This document shows, in pieces, positions 14,385-14,410 of a stretch of DNA of 14,410 nucleotides. The notes under the pieces were generated by a model that was given only the letters and a program-made list of their open reading frames with translations, was not told the DNA's origin and ran no database searches. Within the stretch, counting starts at the first letter, position 1. Every line of letters begins with the position of its first letter. The stretch is taken from positions 3,639 to 18,048 of the forward strand of contig JAQUZU010000034.1 of NCBI GenBank assembly GCA_028691175.1. Direction: 5' to 3'. Made by a program: the position numbers and the translations under genes. The stretch is from Candidatus Kapaibacterium sp. (lineage in GTDB: Bacteria > Bacteroidota > Ignavibacteria > Kapaibacteriales > UBA2268).

Positions 14385-14410
14385 CAGGGGGAAACCGCAA
14401 TCCCCTGAAG

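Overview
The window looks like a chromosomal piece of a motile Gram-negative bacterium of the Bacteroidota/Ignavibacteriota/Kapabacteria side of the FCB group. Two things point there. A secreted nuclease ends in a type IX secretion (Por) sorting domain with a YPNPT start. The left edge carries a FliA/WhiG-type flagellar sigma factor. T9SS together with flagellar genes is uncommon in classical Bacteroidia but is known in Ignavibacteria-like lineages; the exact taxon is inference. There are no rRNA, tRNA or CRISPR features.

Layout. (1) Positions 1-2405, plus strand: the 3' part of a coiled-coil membrane protein, a fliA-like sigma factor and an HDOD signalling protein, packed as the tail of a flagellar/chemotaxis-type operon. 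(2) 2406-4743, minus strand: a tight four-gene operon, DUF1232 membrane protein - TsaC/Sua5-type tRNA t6A enzyme - RNase HI - Tat-exported DUF1460 amidase-like protein. Its stop codon directly abuts the HDOD stop codon. (3) 4984-5853, plus: a secreted NlpC/P60 peptidase with its own terminator. (4) 5930-7143: a repeat-rich segment holding one orphan 154-residue protein between two near-identical 70-bp hairpin elements in inverted orientation, plus a 98-bp tandem repeat and short palindromes. (5) 7191-12965, minus: pheT, a T9SS-exported endonuclease I, a flavin reductase-like protein and an AI-2E family permease, closely spaced. (6) 12966-13304: the pheT promoter and a second composite repeat with a third 70-bp element. 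(7) 13253-14410, minus: a RhuM-family protein with a small overlapping ORF that stops at the repeat edge, preceded by another palindrome.

The most unusual content is the family of structured intergenic elements. Three 70-bp copies share an invariant 20-nt core between 18-bp inverted arms, each arm being two tandem 9-mers. An arm position changes in a pairing-preserving way (C-G, U-G, U-A). Two copies sit behind the same approximately 105-bp multi-hairpin module, yet their cores point in opposite directions, as if the core had flipped between its arms. The genes themselves are mostly recognisable housekeeping, envelope or nucleic-acid functions; the 154-residue protein and the fliA-adjacent membrane protein are the main unknowns.
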